A stretch of DNA of 64,000 bases from Dromiciops gliroides (taxonomy: Eukaryota > Chordata > Mammalia > Microbiotheria > Microbiotheriidae), in contig NC_057862.1 in assembly GCF_019393635.1 (NCBI RefSeq), forward strand, positions 675,668,314-675,732,313, given 5' to 3'. Below, in pieces: positions 41,371-54,519 of this stretch. The notes below the pieces were generated by a model. It was not told the origin of the DNA. It saw nothing but the letters and a program-made list of their open reading frames with translations, and did not search any database. The position numbers and the translations under genes are program-made. Each line of letters starts with the position of its first letter. Positions within the stretch are counted from its first letter, which is position 1.

Positions 41371-41379
41371 TTTAAGCAT

Positions 41380-42464
41380 CTCCATTTGATTTCTGTGTAC
41401 TATAAGCATGTTAGCCAAAACCCCTTATCTTTCTCTCCGTGTTGTGTCATTCACCCAACTTACGTTGATGCTAACAAGGAAGAGGAGGTTACAGAGATGG
41501 CAGCGACCACTATAATTCACTCTCTCAGGGTTCTAAAGGTAACCTTGATTGGGGTAATCTACTCTTATTGATGTCTACCATTGTTCCTGAGCCCCTACTG
41601 GTGTGTTTCCAATTAAACAAATTAGCCAACTGAATGCTATCAACTCTCAATCAGAAGCATTTACTTAAAAAAAGAAAAGCAAGAATACTAACAACTTAAC
41701 ATTCCATGTATAAACTGGGGATGTTCGGTATCACCAATGCACATTGTCCATGAGAGAGAATGGGTATGCTGAATTATATAGCAGAGAGGCACATGTATAG
41801 GAAACATATATGCCTAAGTCAACTGATAATGCTGTACTATCACCCTTGATGTCCTCTGTCTGCTTCAGGGAGAGTGAAAAATTCATTGAAGGGCTAGGCT
41901 ATCTCTCTATTAGGTATATCAATTGAACTTCTTTTCTGAGCTTCTCCATTTTCCTTTTGAACAGGGTAAATCCTCTACTAGGTACTCTGATGTCACCATT
42001 ATTTGGCTTGGCTACTGAAGCACAATGACCTTATTTCAGGAAAAGCAAACCTCCCTAAACTGGGACCTGAAGAGTTCACCAGGTCTGCTCACTTAGTTGG
42101 ACTTTGGAAAATTTCTACTATTCAGGCAGTAGTTGGCAGCACAGGAAAAGCCTTTCTTGCTCCAGGCAACTCTCCCAAGCAGCAAGTGGCTAAGCAAAAT
42201 CTCTTCCTCCAGTTTGCTCTTCCAAGCAACAGATGTCAGTGCAAAAAATAGGATCTCTTCATTGAGGTGACTCTCCTCTTTATCATGGTGATAAATCAAA
42301 AAACCACAGTCCTGCCAATCACATCACAATTTGAAATAAACGTTTGTCCCCTTGTCACAAAACAATTCTAGGAATCAGTTTTCTATCTCTTACCTCCAAA
42401 GTCTTAATGTTAATTTTATACAAAGATACACTGGAGCCAGTGCACGCACATAGGCTCACAGAAC
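41380..42464. other. Unassigned sequence, unit B only
   Basis: No gene recognised. It has 'gaaataaacgtttgtcccct' near 42335, which could be an LTR-type poly-A region, but no matching ends were found. The frame at 42003-42251 has no recognised domain. Confidence 0.4.
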
Positions 42465-42660
42465 TTAATTGGTTGATCCAAGACAATTCCAAAGAACTCA
42501 TGATGGAAAATGTTCTCCACTTCCAGATAAAAGAACTGTGGATTCTGAAAGCAGATTGAACCATACTGCTTCTACTTTTGTTTTCATTTTGGGGGGTTTT
42601 TCCCTTTTGCTATGATTCTTCTTTCACAACATGAGTAATGCAGAAATTTTTAAAAAAGAC
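42465..42660 (+). repeat. L1 3' end, sense
   Basis: 'gaactcatgatggaaaatgt', 'gcagattgaaccatactgct' and 'gattcttctttcacaacatg' match the marsupial L1 3' UTR. Confidence 0.75.
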
Positions 42661-42919
42661 TTAATTGGTAAATTTTCAGTTTGAGCATTATTCACAGGAA
42701 GTCAATAAACAGGGCTTTATTTGTTGTTTGATTGCCTAGACTTTAAAATGATGAAGAAATTGCTAATAATGCATAATGAATTTAAAGTTGAGTTGTGAGT
42801 TTTCAGAGAGTTGGCTGTTTAATATTTACCATCACCTCTGGTCATATCCAAATCAGATACTGAGAAATAGGACTTTTTACTATCTTTACCTAGAACAAGG
42901 TCCTTTTCTCTGGAACTGC

Positions 42920-42921
<2 letters not shown>

Positions 42922-42974
<53 letters not shown>
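42922..42974. repeat. (TG)n microsatellite
   Basis: An uninterrupted TG tract of about 53 bp. Confidence 0.97.
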
Positions 42975-42976
<2 letters not shown>

Positions 42977-43138
42977 CTCTCACAATCTTTATTTCTGTTC
43001 TCTTTCCATTAGCTATGCTGTCCACATCTAAAATAGATGAAAGGGATTAGTAACTACTCATTGAGTCTAGTCATTCAAAAAATTCTTAATTGCACCTAAC
43101 TTCTTTAATTTACTTAAACACTATTCTATATTATCTAC

Positions 43139-43510
43139 TGTTAAGGGCTAAAATTCTAGCTAAACTGTCTAAAATATCTAATGAGTGGTCGCCAATAAAT
43201 TATAAGTTTTAGCAAGAGTTAGACTTTTAAGCATTTATTAAGGAGAATAAGAGTTTGGTAAAGAGAGAGAGAAAGGCCTAGATTCCTATCTATTAAAGGG
43301 AGAGCACATTTCTAGCTCTGCTCTCCACCAGAGTCCAAAGGAAAGAGCACAAGACTGAACGCCAGTCTCTTCCTTCCTCCTCCCACTAGCCCGCGTCACT
43401 TCCTGACGCCAAAGAAAAGACTCCTGGTCTTGCCCTCAAAGACCTTCGCTTCATGGGCGGAACTCTTCTACAGTAAGTCTCCAGCAGGTGGCGTCATTCC
43501 AATTGTTACA
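43139..43510 (-). mobile_element. Candidate solo ERV LTR, minus strand
   Basis: On the minus strand it starts TGTAACAATTGGAATGACG. It includes a CpG-containing region and an AATAAA (complement near 43230) and ends near TTAACA. The 4-bp flanks are CTAC and CCAC, a one-mismatch duplication. A piece of the same family lies at 40815-40910. No retroviral genes are present. It is not in unit A. Confidence 0.7.
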
Positions 43511-43734
43511 CCACAAATATAAAATGACCCACTGTGCCAAGCACTTTCATGAAATCTAGTTAGACCATTCACTGAGTGTTTCCCTTTTAATCAGAATTTT
43601 AAGACTTTATCATTTTTCTATATTGAATGCCTTAGCTTGGTTACTCCCTTAGGGCAGTGATTAAGTGCCCCCATCAAGAACTTTACTCTCCTGTCATAGC
43701 AATAGACCTTTTATTTTTTCTCACCAAAATAGGC

Positions 43735-44010
43735 ATTTAAAAGTACTTACTAAGTGTAATAAACTATGTTCAATCCTGGGGACACAGAAGGAGCCAGAAA
43801 CTCCCTTCCTCAAGGAGCTCAAATTCTAATGTAAGATATGACTTGCAAATAACTATTATGTACAAAATGTAAATGTCATCACCCAGGGATAGGGGTAGTG
43901 GTGGTGCAGGGGCTGAGCAAAGCTTTCTGTAGAAGGCAAAATTTGAGTTTTCAATTTTGAAGAAATTCAGAAATTTGAAGTCAGAGACATGGAGGAAAGC
44001 CAGAGTAAAT
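43735..44010 (+). repeat. Old LINE-type repeat (B copy)
   Basis: The counterpart of 1580-1910, with 'gagctcaaattctaatgtaa' and 'ctgtagaaggcaaaatttga'. Confidence 0.45.
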
Positions 44011-44227
44011 GAAAGGGTAGAGAGATGGATTACCATTTTTCAGGAAGAGTCAGTCACAGACTGTGACTCCACCATCAGGTCATAAGATGCCTTAGGACAG
44101 GGACTGTCTCCCTCATCAGAGAATAAACTCACTGAAAACTGAGGCTTTTGCTCAGCACAAAACTGAGAACCCCTTGAGAATGGATCTCTACCATCAGAAT
44201 GAGTACTTCCTTAAATCAATTATAGGC

Positions 44228-44492
44228 CAGCTAAGTGACACTGTGCATAGATTTCTGGGCATGGAGTCAGGAAGACATCTTCTTGAGGTCAAATTCAGCT
44301 TCAAACACTTAGTAGTTGTGTGACCCTGGGCAAGTCACTTAATCTTGTTTGCCTCAGTTTGTTCATCTGTGAAATGACCTGGAGAAAGAAATGGCAAATC
44401 ACTCAAGTATCTCTGCCAAGAAAATCTCAAATGGGGTCATGTAGAGTTGGACATGACTGAAAAAACTAATTCAACAACAACAATGACAACAA
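44228..44492 (+). repeat. Long marsupial SINE (B copy)
   Basis: The paralogue of 2100-2346, ending in a CAACAA tail. Confidence 0.82.
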
Positions 44493-44689
44493 ATCAACTT
44501 AATTCTCCCAACATTTTCAAAAACCACCTATGTTCATGGCACTTTGCCAGTCCTTGCTCTTCACCTGTGCTCCCCCCTCCCCCAAACACCTGGTGGTTAT
44601 GTTGGATGGTTTCCTCTCTTCACCGCAGGCTCATTTTCACTTCTACTCTTAAACATTCACCATGTGGCAGGTTCTTTCTAACCCCAGAT

Positions 44690-44975
44690 GTCCCAGCTAG
44701 TGATGACAAGAGGGCAACCCCAGGTGGAAAGGAATAAGGAGTTGGGGGCCCCGGGGCACAAAGGAATCTCATTTCCCCTTCAGTCACTGTCAGAGGAACA
44801 GGACTTGTGCACTGGTGGCTATAACAAGTGGCCTGAAGTTGAGAAAACCAAACAATCTCCAACAGAAGAGAGTGGTGAGCTAGAAAAGAAAGCAAAAAAG
44901 AGGGTCATTATTATGCTGCCACCTCATTCGAAGGATATTTGCTCTGAGAATGAGGCAGGTGAGCTTCACTGAAGA
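44690..44975 (+). other. Conserved block with an open frame in unit B
   Basis: It matches 2545-2810 in unit A. In B an open frame of 94 codons crosses it, rich in Glu and Lys ('ESGELEKKAKKR'), and 'gaggcag' is followed by a gtgagc donor-like hexamer. In A the frame is interrupted and the hexamer reads gcgagc. No domain is recognised. It may be chance or an old exon. Confidence 0.3.
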
Positions 44976-45049
44976 AAAGGGAGGAGCAATTTAAAATATT
45001 GAACTCTGGTTGTGATGGAAGAGATTCAGTCTTTGCTCTTTATCGACAG

Positions 45050-45490
45050 TCATTTTCTGTCCTATTTATCAATACTCCAGTTAGGGAAAGTGCTTATCCT
45101 CAAACCTTGAAGCCCAAGTATTGTCTACATGGGAAATGTGCTTCCTTTATTCTTGAGGGCTCCTGATTCCTCATCCTCATCTTAGTGGGTGATGGCTCAA
45201 GCAGGATAATACGCTCCTGTCATTGCCAGAAGGGACATCTCATCACCAGAGATAATTAGCCTCCTCATGAGAGTGGAAATGGAGCCTGTAGGAAGAGCAG
45301 AAAACCCTCAGAGACCCAGAGTAGGAACTAATGTAGTTCCAGGAACATTAATGGTATTTCAAAATGTTAGTAGAAATAAATTTACCTAGGAAATTCCCAG
45401 GGTTGATGAGGAAGAAAAATACGCCTTTGGAGTAGTCTTGATCTAATAAGGAAGATTAAGTTCTAATGTTTGGGTTAATGTTTATGTTCA
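45050..45490. other. Single-copy block shared by both units
   Basis: It matches 7200-7680. No gene or named repeat. Confidence 0.6.
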
Positions 45491-45895
45491 ACTCTTGAAC
45501 CACCACTGTACAGGCAATTTGGGTCCTCATAGGGTATGTGACCCTATTCCTATCAGGGTTGGAGGGGTAGCTCTGGAGAGTTGATGGGGCTGAGAATTCT
45601 CAAATATCATCATGGACATTCTCCCCTCCATTTTGTTTCCCAACTAACAGCTCATAGTAGTTCTGGCTTCATTCAACACCAAGAAAGTAGAGTTCATCTC
45701 ATCTAACCTCTTATATCCTACTCTAACCAGATCAGTAACCAGTTAAAAGACTTCATCTCCAAGGAGTAAGTCATCAAGAAAGTAATAGAATGCTTAGGAC
45801 TGCTATGAATCCAGGAAAGTGTTCCTCCATTGTGCATTCGTTAGAGACAGCTCATCAGTCCTCCCTGTGGCACCAGGCAGAGCACAGTGTGCTTC

Positions 45896-46039
45896 TTTTT
45901 TTTGGTGAGGCAATTGGGGTTAAGTGACTTGCCCAGGGTCACACAGGTAGTAAGTGTTAAGTGTCTGATGCTGAATTTGAACTCAGGTCCTCCTGACTCC
46001 AGGGCCAGTACTCTATCCACTGTGCCACCTAGCTGCCCC
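45896..46039 (-). repeat. WSINE1-type SINE, antisense
   Basis: A full body with a 13-bp target-site duplication 'gtgtgcttctttt'. Confidence 0.93.
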
Positions 46040-46846
46040 TGGTGTGCTTCTTTTAAAGACTGAACCCTCATTGACCAGTCCTCCTTCCATTACATTTAGA
46101 AAGCCCTTGGTCTCATGGGAAAGATGCAGTGCCTGTTCTCCAGGGGTACTTGATTTAAAATTGTGGTTGCTTCTCGATATCTGTCCATGTTAAACGGCTT
46201 GTCCAGCAATAAGGTGCACTTTTATTAGTGATATAAAGAGCTGCTATTCCTTGAGGGCAGAGACCATCTTCACCTTTTCTTGTCATCCCCAGCACTTAGT
46301 GTTCCTGGCTCACACTCTAGTAAGTACTTAACAAATGATTGTTGATTGATTGATAGATTGATATTTGCCTATTTAATATAATTTTTGTGGAAAAGCTTCT
46401 GGCATTTAAGAAATCCTTTGAAACATTTGAAAGTGAAAGGGAAGAGTGTATTTATCCACTTAACGAGGAAGAGGTAACAGCCCACCTGAGATCTTCAGCT
46501 AAAGTCAGAAACTGGAGGCAGAGAGAGGCACATGTATGGTGGAACTTCAGTGGGTAGCAACTGACAATGTCCAGAGGACATGTGGGTCAAGAAGGAACAG
46601 CAGCCTCACAGGATCACCAAGCACCAATACTTATTAAAGACTATTCATTGGCAGAGGTGATAAAAACAATAGACAGTGTGTGCCACTCAGGAAAGCAACA
46701 TGATGTTCTCACTAGGACACACAAATGACTGTAGCATTAGTCATGGATCACCTCTTCTTGAATGTGATTGACCACTCATGTTCCTTTTACATGTATATTC
46801 TGTGTATATGTGTCCTTACATATGCTCTCTATATGGGTTCTTTCCG

Positions 46847-46850
<4 letters not shown>

Positions 46851-46902
<52 letters not shown>
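46851..46902. repeat. (GT)n(GA)n compound microsatellite
   Basis: GT units to about 46876, then GA units to 46902. Confidence 0.97.
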
Positions 46903-47454
46903 AAATGTGCCCTGACTTTATGGAGAACATCTTTTCTTACTATGCACTTTCATTAAATGCCTTTGTTTTGAACTACATGTTCCCTCTGGTTGATTAGTAA
47001 ATGTAATCACATTGATGGGGGTTCACAAACTCTGACTTTGAATGGAAATGGAAACACAGAATACCTTTAACTTTAGGTAGCTTAGCTGAAGAGCCTACCA
47101 TGTGAGTTGGATGTGCCTCCACATGTTACACTTTAATATTACTAGCTGTCACAAAAATCTTGGTGTTTAAATAACACTAAGAATTTTAAGAACTCCTGTA
47201 CTTTGTAGAATTTTGCTAAGAATTGAACTAAATCATTTGAAGAACTCATCTTTGCCTTCCTTGGAAATCAGCCTATTTGGTCTTCTCAAATCTGACAGAC
47301 TTATATGAACTGATGTCAAGTAAAGTAAGCAGAACCAGGCAATCAATTTATTTAGGGACTACAAGAACATAATTTTAAAAACAGCAAAGCATCAAAAACT
47401 AACTAAATATGAGTGCTTTCCCCTTTAAGGTTATCCCAATTCTACTTTGTAAGT

Positions 47455-47655
47455 AGGTAGCTCAGTGGATGTAGAAAGTCTGAATTTAAATCTCATAGCT
47501 CTGTGCACCTGAGCAAATCACTTAACCTTTGTTTGCCCCAGTTTCCTCATGTGTAAAATGAGGATAATAATAGTATCTATGTCATAAGTTTCTTGTAAAG
47601 ATCAAATGAGATATTTGTAAAGCACTTTGTAAACCATAAAGCACTATATACATGT
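47455..47655 (+). repeat. MIR element
   Basis: 'gtttcctcatgtgtaaaatg' then 'gatcaaatgagatatttgta'. Confidence 0.75.
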
Positions 47656-47885
47656 TAGTTACTACTATTTTCTATATACTTATGCATGTTGCCTTCCTCA
47701 TTGCAATGCAATCTCTAAGAGCAGGGACTATATTTTGCTTTTTTCTGCCTATCTCCAGCATTAGTATAGCACCTGAAATATAATAAGTGCTTAATAAATG
47801 CTCACTGGTCAATAATGTATTCAAAGGGAATCACTAACAAGGACTGATTTTTTTCTCATATCCCCTAAAGCAATTAGCTCAGTTC

Positions 47886-49473
47886 CAACAGTACAGTATG
47901 TGGTCAGGAAATGATTAATTGGTTTCATAGTCATAGGCTTCAGGAATGATTGTTCATCATACTGGGCTATTAGAGACTTTGTATAAGTAACACTCAATGT
48001 GCCCAGACATCTCCAGAGAGAAATTCCATTGCTTCAAACCACAAACCTATGTTGATGTTGGGGAGGGTGATGTGCTCATGCATGATGGGTTCTGAAGGAG
48101 GGGGAGAGAGTTCACAGAAAATGCCTTCAAATCCCCAGTCATCCATTGATCCACTAAGAAATTATTTCATTCCTTAATACTCCTCTACCCTTCTTTACCA
48201 CATAATCTACTAGGTAGGTATGTAGACTTCTCTTCCAATTTGAAGCTTTTGGGTTTTTGTGCTCCCTGGAGCTCTTGCTATACTCTCACACTGAAGAGTC
48301 AGTCCAGGAGTTGGGGATTGCATCACAGAGAAGCCTTTTAGGGGTGAGCCAATCGTTGGCCACTATTGGGGAAGTGACCAAAACCAAATGTCAAGTAGGT
48401 GGCTGTGGGATGAGTCAGATCTAAGGCTTTAAGCAGGGAGTACAAAGAGGAAGTCCAAGGAGGAAGAATTGATCAAGGGAATTTCTAGAAAATTCTGACA
48501 TTGTTTCAGAGTCACTTGTTGGTCACTTGACTCCTACTGGAGGGAGGGGAAAAGGATGCACAAAAATAACTATATTATGAAGGAAAGTGAGAAAGTATAA
48601 GGGGTCTGGGGAAAGTGCTATGAGAAATTTGATGAGGGAGAGATCACCTTTATTCAGTCAGTATTAGGGGCAGGCAGCACAGGTAGAACATGAGTTCAAT
48701 CTGTAAAGAAAGGAAGACACTCAAAAGATATAAATTGGAGGAAGAAGGGAATACATCCCACAAAATGAGTGCAACATTAGCCAAAATATAGTAACAGGAG
48801 AGGGCAGCATGAGAACACAATATGGGAAAATGCTATGTGTGAAAGGGAACTGAAAGTAAAAAGACTAGAAATGTAGACTGAAACTACACTAGAAAAAAAC
48901 TTTTGTTTTGGTGGGGAAATGAGGGTTAAGTGACTTCCCCAGGAACACACAGCTAGCATCAAGTGTCTGAGGCTGGATTTGAAGTCAGGTCCTCCTGAAT
49001 CCAGAGCCAATGCTTTATCCACTGAGCCACCTAGCTGCCCCCACAAAAAAACCTTGAATGCTTGAGTTAGTCATTTTAATGGGTAGCTCCCCACAGCTTT
49101 TTGTTAAAGGAATGACTTGCATGGGGTGGAATATAAGGAAGATGACACAGCAATGCCTATGGTAAGATGAGAGGAATGACAGAGGTAGGGAAGCCTATCA
49201 GGAGACCATTCCAAAAGAATAAGTGAGATGAGATGCAGAGTTGAAGAAGGGCTTTTGGAATTCAGGTGGTCAGAGAATGGTCAGACCTGCAGAATATCAT
49301 GGTGGCCAACATGTTACATGATTGAATAATTGAGGTGGTTGAGAGGAAGAATTGCCAGTCTGCTCCTGATTTATGAGTCTGGGAGGTTGGCGACTCCAAC
49401 AATTTGAGTAGAGAAGTTAGGAGAAGTAGGTTTTGCCTTAAAGATGATGGATTTATGAGACTATGAAATGAAA
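47886..49473. other. Single-copy block shared by both units, one SINE
   Basis: It matches 7690-9150. 48901-49041 is an antisense WSINE1-type SINE that is absent from A near 8715. No gene. Confidence 0.65.
48901..49041 (-). repeat. WSINE1-type SINE, antisense, unit B only
   Basis: A full body ending 'ccacctagctgccc'. The empty site is in unit A. Confidence 0.9.
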
Positions 49474-49711
49474 GAAGGCAGCTAGGTGGTGCAGGGGATA
49501 GGGCATCAGGAACACTCATCTTCCTGAGTTCAAATCTGGCCTCAGACACTTACTTACTAGCTATTTGACCCTAGGCAAGTCATTTAATACTTTTTGCTTT
49601 TGTCTCTCATCTATAAAATGAGTTGGAGAAGGAAATGGCAAACCACTCCAGTATCTTTGCAAAGAAAACTCCACATAGAGTCGTGGAGAATTGGACATGA
49701 CCGGAATTTCT

Positions 49712-49780
<69 letters not shown>

Positions 49781-49787
49781 CAATAAC
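49474..49787 (+). repeat. Long marsupial SINE with (CAG)n expansion
   Basis: The paralogue of 9154-9417. From 49712 to 49772 there are about 20 uninterrupted CAG triplets, then CAA triplets. The frames coding poly-Ala or poly-Leu here are artefacts of the tract. Confidence 0.93.
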
Positions 49788-49989
49788 AAAAGGACCAGAG
49801 ATCTAGAGCTGGAAGGAGTGTCAGTGGTCATCTAGAAAATTCCCCTATCTGACAAATGAGGAACTGAAGCCCAGAGATGTTAAGTTGCTTGCCTGAGGTT
49901 ACACAGGGGGCAAACATCCAGGTAAACACTCAAAATCTATAGGGATTTGAATACAGATCCCTTGACATTAAATTCATCTTCCTCTTCTA

Positions 49990-51380
49990 CTCTGCTGACT
50001 CAGATGGTTTCTTGATGTCTCTGATGCCTCTGACACTATGGGTCATCTTCTTCTCCTTGAGAATCTTTTCTCTCCAGGTTTCTGTGACTCCCTCTCTCCT
50101 GGTTCTCCTCCTGCTTGTTATACTACTACTCCTAAGTTTTGCTGAATTTTTATCTATGTCATGCACAATAATTGGGGATGTCTCTCAGACCTCTGTTTTA
50201 GCTCCTCTTTTATCACTAGCTCCTATGTTACTATACAAATGATTTTCAAATCTGTTTTCCCATACATTTTCTGTCCTGTGCACCAGTCACTCATCATCCT
50301 ACTGGACATCCCATTGTCATCTCTTTTTTTCCCCTCTCTCTCTCTTTTTTTTTCTGTGAGGGGGCAATGAGGGTTAAGTGACTTGCCCAGGGTCACACAG
50401 CTAGTAAAGTGTCAAGTGTCTGAGGCCAGATTTGAACTCAGGTCTTCCTGAATCCAGGGATGTTGCTTTATCCACTGCACCAACTAGCTGCCCCATCCCA
50501 TTGTCATCTCGAACTCAACTTGTCCAAACCAGAATTCATGACCTTTCCCCCAAACTCTCCCATTTTCTGAATTTCACTATTACTACTGAGAACACCCTCA
50601 TTCTTTCTATCATCCAGGGCCTTAATTTGTCATAACTGATTTCTCCCTCTTACACGTTGTTAAATCTTGCCCCACTCTAGTTCAGACCCTCATCACCTTT
50701 CCTTTCAACTATTTCAATAGCCTTCCATTTGGTTTCCCTGCCTTTTCCTACTTGGAAATCTCCTATAATCTGCTGTCCATGTGTTTCCCTAAAGGTCTGA
50801 CTATGTCAATTCTCTCTGATCAATAAACTCCAGTGGTTTCCTATTACTCCTAGGAAAAAATATAAATATGCCACCATTTAATATTTATCATAACCTGATC
50901 CCTATTTTGCCTTTCTAAACTTCTTACATTCCACTACATTCCAGACATCCTATGATCAGCCACAATGGTCTCATTGTTGTTATTTGCACATGACATTCCA
51001 TCTTCCATCCTCCCAGCTTCTGACTCTTGGCATCTCTAGGATCCCTTAACAATCCTCGAGGAGGTTGTTCCTGGTCCCTCAGTCACCAGTGCTATCCACT
51101 CTAATGATGACTTTGTGAAGTTCTGTTTCACTTGAATCCAATTGGTGATGTCATGGTCCTCTTTGAGAATGAAGGATGAACAAGAAAAACAATAATAATC
51201 TTCCATTGACTCTGTATTTGCCTAATATGATTTGGTTTATATTGTTGTTACCCCATTAGAATGTAACCTTCAGGAAGGTAGCAATTATTTTGACTTCCTT
51301 TGTATCTTTGGTGCTTAGCACAGTGCCTGGTTTGTGTTAAGTGCCTAACAAATGCTTAATGGTTGGTTGTTGATTGATCT
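49990..51380 (+). repeat. L2 LINE fragment (B copy)
   Basis: The counterpart of 9860-10980, with the same phrases. It is interrupted by an antisense SINE at 50324-50494. Confidence 0.75.
50324..50494 (-). repeat. WSINE1-type SINE, antisense, unit B only
   Basis: Flanked by 'atcccattgtcatctc' on both sides. The A site near 10095 has it once without the SINE. Confidence 0.95.
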
Positions 51381-52129
51381 GCATGAGCAGAGCATCTGGG
51401 GTATACAGGTAGAGATACTCACAAGGCAGTTAGAAATAGAGGCACTGCACTGCATGGAGGAGTTGAGGTGAATACATAGAGAAGGTGATCACCAGCTTGG
51501 AGGTAGTAGCCAAACCCAGGGACAAATAGGAGACAAGTCTCTCTAGGTAACTTGGGCCACCTAAGGCCCAAGCATTCACTCAGATGTAGATATGAGCATG
51601 AGACATACTGCACATCTAAGAGATGTCAGCTTCCAAACATTACCTGTGAGATTCAGTGTCCAGCCCTAGAAAATAACCCGATTATTTAAAGACCCCATAT
51701 TGTAGGAATAATGAGCACTGGCAAGAGAGCTTCCTCTAGTTATAATTGTGCCTATTATCAATGTGCCTACTGAGGCTTGTAGTAGATGCTTAAAGTTTGT
51801 TGAATTAAACTGACTAGAATCCAATGTAGCCATGGGACCTTTGGCTTCAGAAGTAAAACTAATTTGGCACCTCCTTCCCTGATGACTCAGCATCTGCTTC
51901 TATAGCATCAGTGCTTAGAAGGCTGACATCAATGAGCCACAGTCCCTTGCTGGCAGAAATGGTTAGATATGGAAAGATGTCTAAAAGTATCTATGGTTTT
52001 ACATTAAGGCTCCTCTTAGGGGAGCGATGGCATCTCCTCCACTGATGGACAGGTAAGCCCAATAGCACTGGGAATAACTATGTTCTCCAGACCACCAACT
52101 CAGCTAATACCCCAGTCCCTATAAACATC

Positions 52130-52402
52130 TTGTACTGTGGAGACTTGTCAAACACCTCTGTAGGTTCTACCCCCCTTCTTCCAACAGTCACAGATACTGA
52201 AGACTCAGAAATGAAGGCTTTAATCACCAAAGCCCTCGGCACTGTCTGGTGTTTTGACATCAAAATTGGCTATGATTTCATCAACGGAAATTATACCAAA
52301 GAAGAGGCATTACCATCTGCTTCACCACTGTACTCCAAGGATCTTGGGACCCTTCCATCTGACTTCCAGATGACAGCTCCTGTGTGTTGTCTCCCCCATT
52401 AG
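52130..52402 (+). pseudogene. Cold-shock-domain (Y-box protein-like) relic, unit B copy
   Basis: The open frame of 90 codons contains 'KALITKALGTV', then 'GYDFINGNYTKEEAL'. This resembles the start of the YBX cold-shock domain (K-IATK-LGTVKWF, RNP1 GYGFI, N-TKED): about 15 of 28 positions agree by eye. The key aromatic and Gly residues of RNP1 and the KWF segment are altered, and homology fades after the EEAL stretch. Codons before and after are not YBX-like. It is better preserved than the unit A copy but unlikely to be functional. It lies 0.5 kb upstream of the broken leader exon. Confidence 0.65.
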
Positions 52403-53394
52403 AATGTTACTGTTTTGTCTTATTTTTCTATTTTTATCCACAACATGTAGAACGAGGCTTTGAGCCCTTAATAAATTATTTCCATTCATTCATAAAACCG
52501 AGGGTTCCATAAAGATATTGGTAATGTGTTTCCTTCATTGGACCATGTAATCCCCTAAGATATGTCTTGTCTTCTTCTTTGGAATTCAATTGACCTTTAC
52601 AAATGTGGATGGCATTGTGCCAGTCCTCATTCTGGGGAACAACACCTGATGAGGATTAGACTCTGAGGTTAACTGCCCTAACCACAGGCTCTATTTCCCT
52701 TCAGTTCCTCTATCTACCAGACCAAAATGGATTTTGCCCAGTGACAAATGTCCTGGTTTGCATTGACAGGAGGGCAGAGTGTTGGAAGCAACAATACCCA
52801 TCTGAGCATTGATGAGGAATGGGGAAACACTGTGTATATGTACTTGGACACTACTTCCACTAACTCCTGCTGAGACAAAAATGCTGTCTACAAATAGAAA
52901 TGGAGAATAAAAGGAGAAGGAAGAGGGAACCATTCACATATTGGCTGCTTGTGCCAGGTGTGTTTGCTTTGAATGAGCTCCAAGCAGGTAAGTAAATATA
53001 AGGGAATGAAGGAAGGAGGACAGACAAAATGAGATTGGGGTCTTATGAGGGAGAGAGAGCCCCTGTGCCCAGGAAGGATAGGTCATATGGGGACATAGGA
53101 TAAAGAGAGAAGACACAAGTATATAAGTAGATGGATTAAAAATAAAATCCAAACTTCTGAACAGAGCTTTGGATGTTTGCAAGTGACCTAAACCAAGTGG
53201 AGTTAATTAGAAAAATCTTTCCTCAAAACAAAAGTGAGCTTCCTAAAATGTACTGGAACTAAGAAAGCCAGATTTGGGAGAGGTTTTAAAGGAAATTAAG
53301 GATAAAAATTAAGGAGATAGAGATTAACAAACTTTAGGGATAATCTGGAGAGCAGAAATGTCAAAGGGTGCTGACCAGGACCTCCATCAGCAAC

Positions 53395-53800
53395 TGTTGG
53401 CACAGTTTATAAAATCCTAGTCTTAGAGTCAGGAAGATCAGAGTTCAAATCTAGTCTTAGACACTTATTAGTTGCATGACCCTGGGCAAATCCTTGGTTT
53501 GCCTCAGTTTCATTACCTCTAAAATCAGGATAATTATAGCATCTACCTCACAGAGTTCTTGTTAGGATCAAATGAGACAATAACTGTAAGAAGTGCTTAG
53601 TACAGGGGCAGCTAGGTGGCGCAGTGGATAGAGCACCGGCCCTGAAGTCAGGAGGACCTGAGTTCAAATCTAGCCTCAGACACTTGACACTTACTAGCTG
53701 TGTGACCCTGGGCAAGTCACTTAATCCCAATTGCCTCACCAAAAAAAAAAAAAAAAAAGTGCTTAGTACAGTGCTTGACATATATTAGGTGCTCTAAAAA
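53395..53800 (+). repeat. MIR interrupted by a WSINE1-type SINE
   Basis: The MIR is the paralogue of 13397-13640. The SINE at 53605-53758 is flanked by 'aagtgcttagtaca' on both sides and is absent from unit A. Confidence 0.92.
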
Positions 53801-54519
53801 TACTAGTTACCTCACCCCTTCACCATTTTATTATCACTTTTTGACCCTAAGGTATCTCGAGTGATTAACCAAGGCAAGCTAGAAGGAAATGTTTCTCTTG
53901 GGCCAGGGAGAAGAAGTATGTGGTAATTACTTCTGAGGACAAGACAGGTGTGCTTCTTTAGAGTTAGTGAGGAATGAAGCACATTTGCACTGTTTTCTGG
54001 ATTGTGGAGATGGCTGGCAGGAAACCAGTTCCATTATAAAGGGAAGTGTGTGGGAGACAGAGAGAAAGTCATTGGAAATAGGAACAATTCTGGGTTTGTT
54101 GTGTCTGCTGGAGTTGGCTTTCAGATCCATCATTATTACTGTGACTGTGCTCCTCCTTGCTGGCTATAAGACTCAGACCAACCTCAAACACTCAGATTCC
54201 AGATAAAGAGAAACAATAGGCAACTGGCAATATATAAAATAGCCCTGAAATGTGGCTGAGACCTTTCAAAACTTGTGGCATCATACAATGAATCTGGAGG
54301 CTGCCCCTTTCTTACCTAGTTCTACATCTGTGTGGGCCCCTAGGGAATAGAGGCCAGTTAAAGGACCTGGAAATAGCAATATTTAACTCTTGCTCAGTAG
54401 TATTGTAGGCCAGAGGAACACTATTATACTCTCAGTTATCCCAATATACACCACCCACAAATCCCCATTTCACAGGTGTGCATATTTCTCTATCAAATTT
54501 CATTTGACTTAATTTTATC

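Larger units (their letters stand above)
45495..47885. other. Segment present only in unit B
   Basis: It splits a block contiguous in A at about 7685. It holds an antisense SINE (45896-46039, flanked by 'gtgtgcttctttt'), an L2 3' end (46240-46370), a GT/GA tract (46851-46902), an L1 scrap (47290-47345), a MIR (47455-47655) and another L2 end (47700-47815). No gene. Confidence 0.65.

Noticed and set aside
49594-49831. Frames with poly-Ala and poly-Leu runs
   Set aside because: They come from translating the CAG tract in the SINE tail and are not kept in the paralogous copy.
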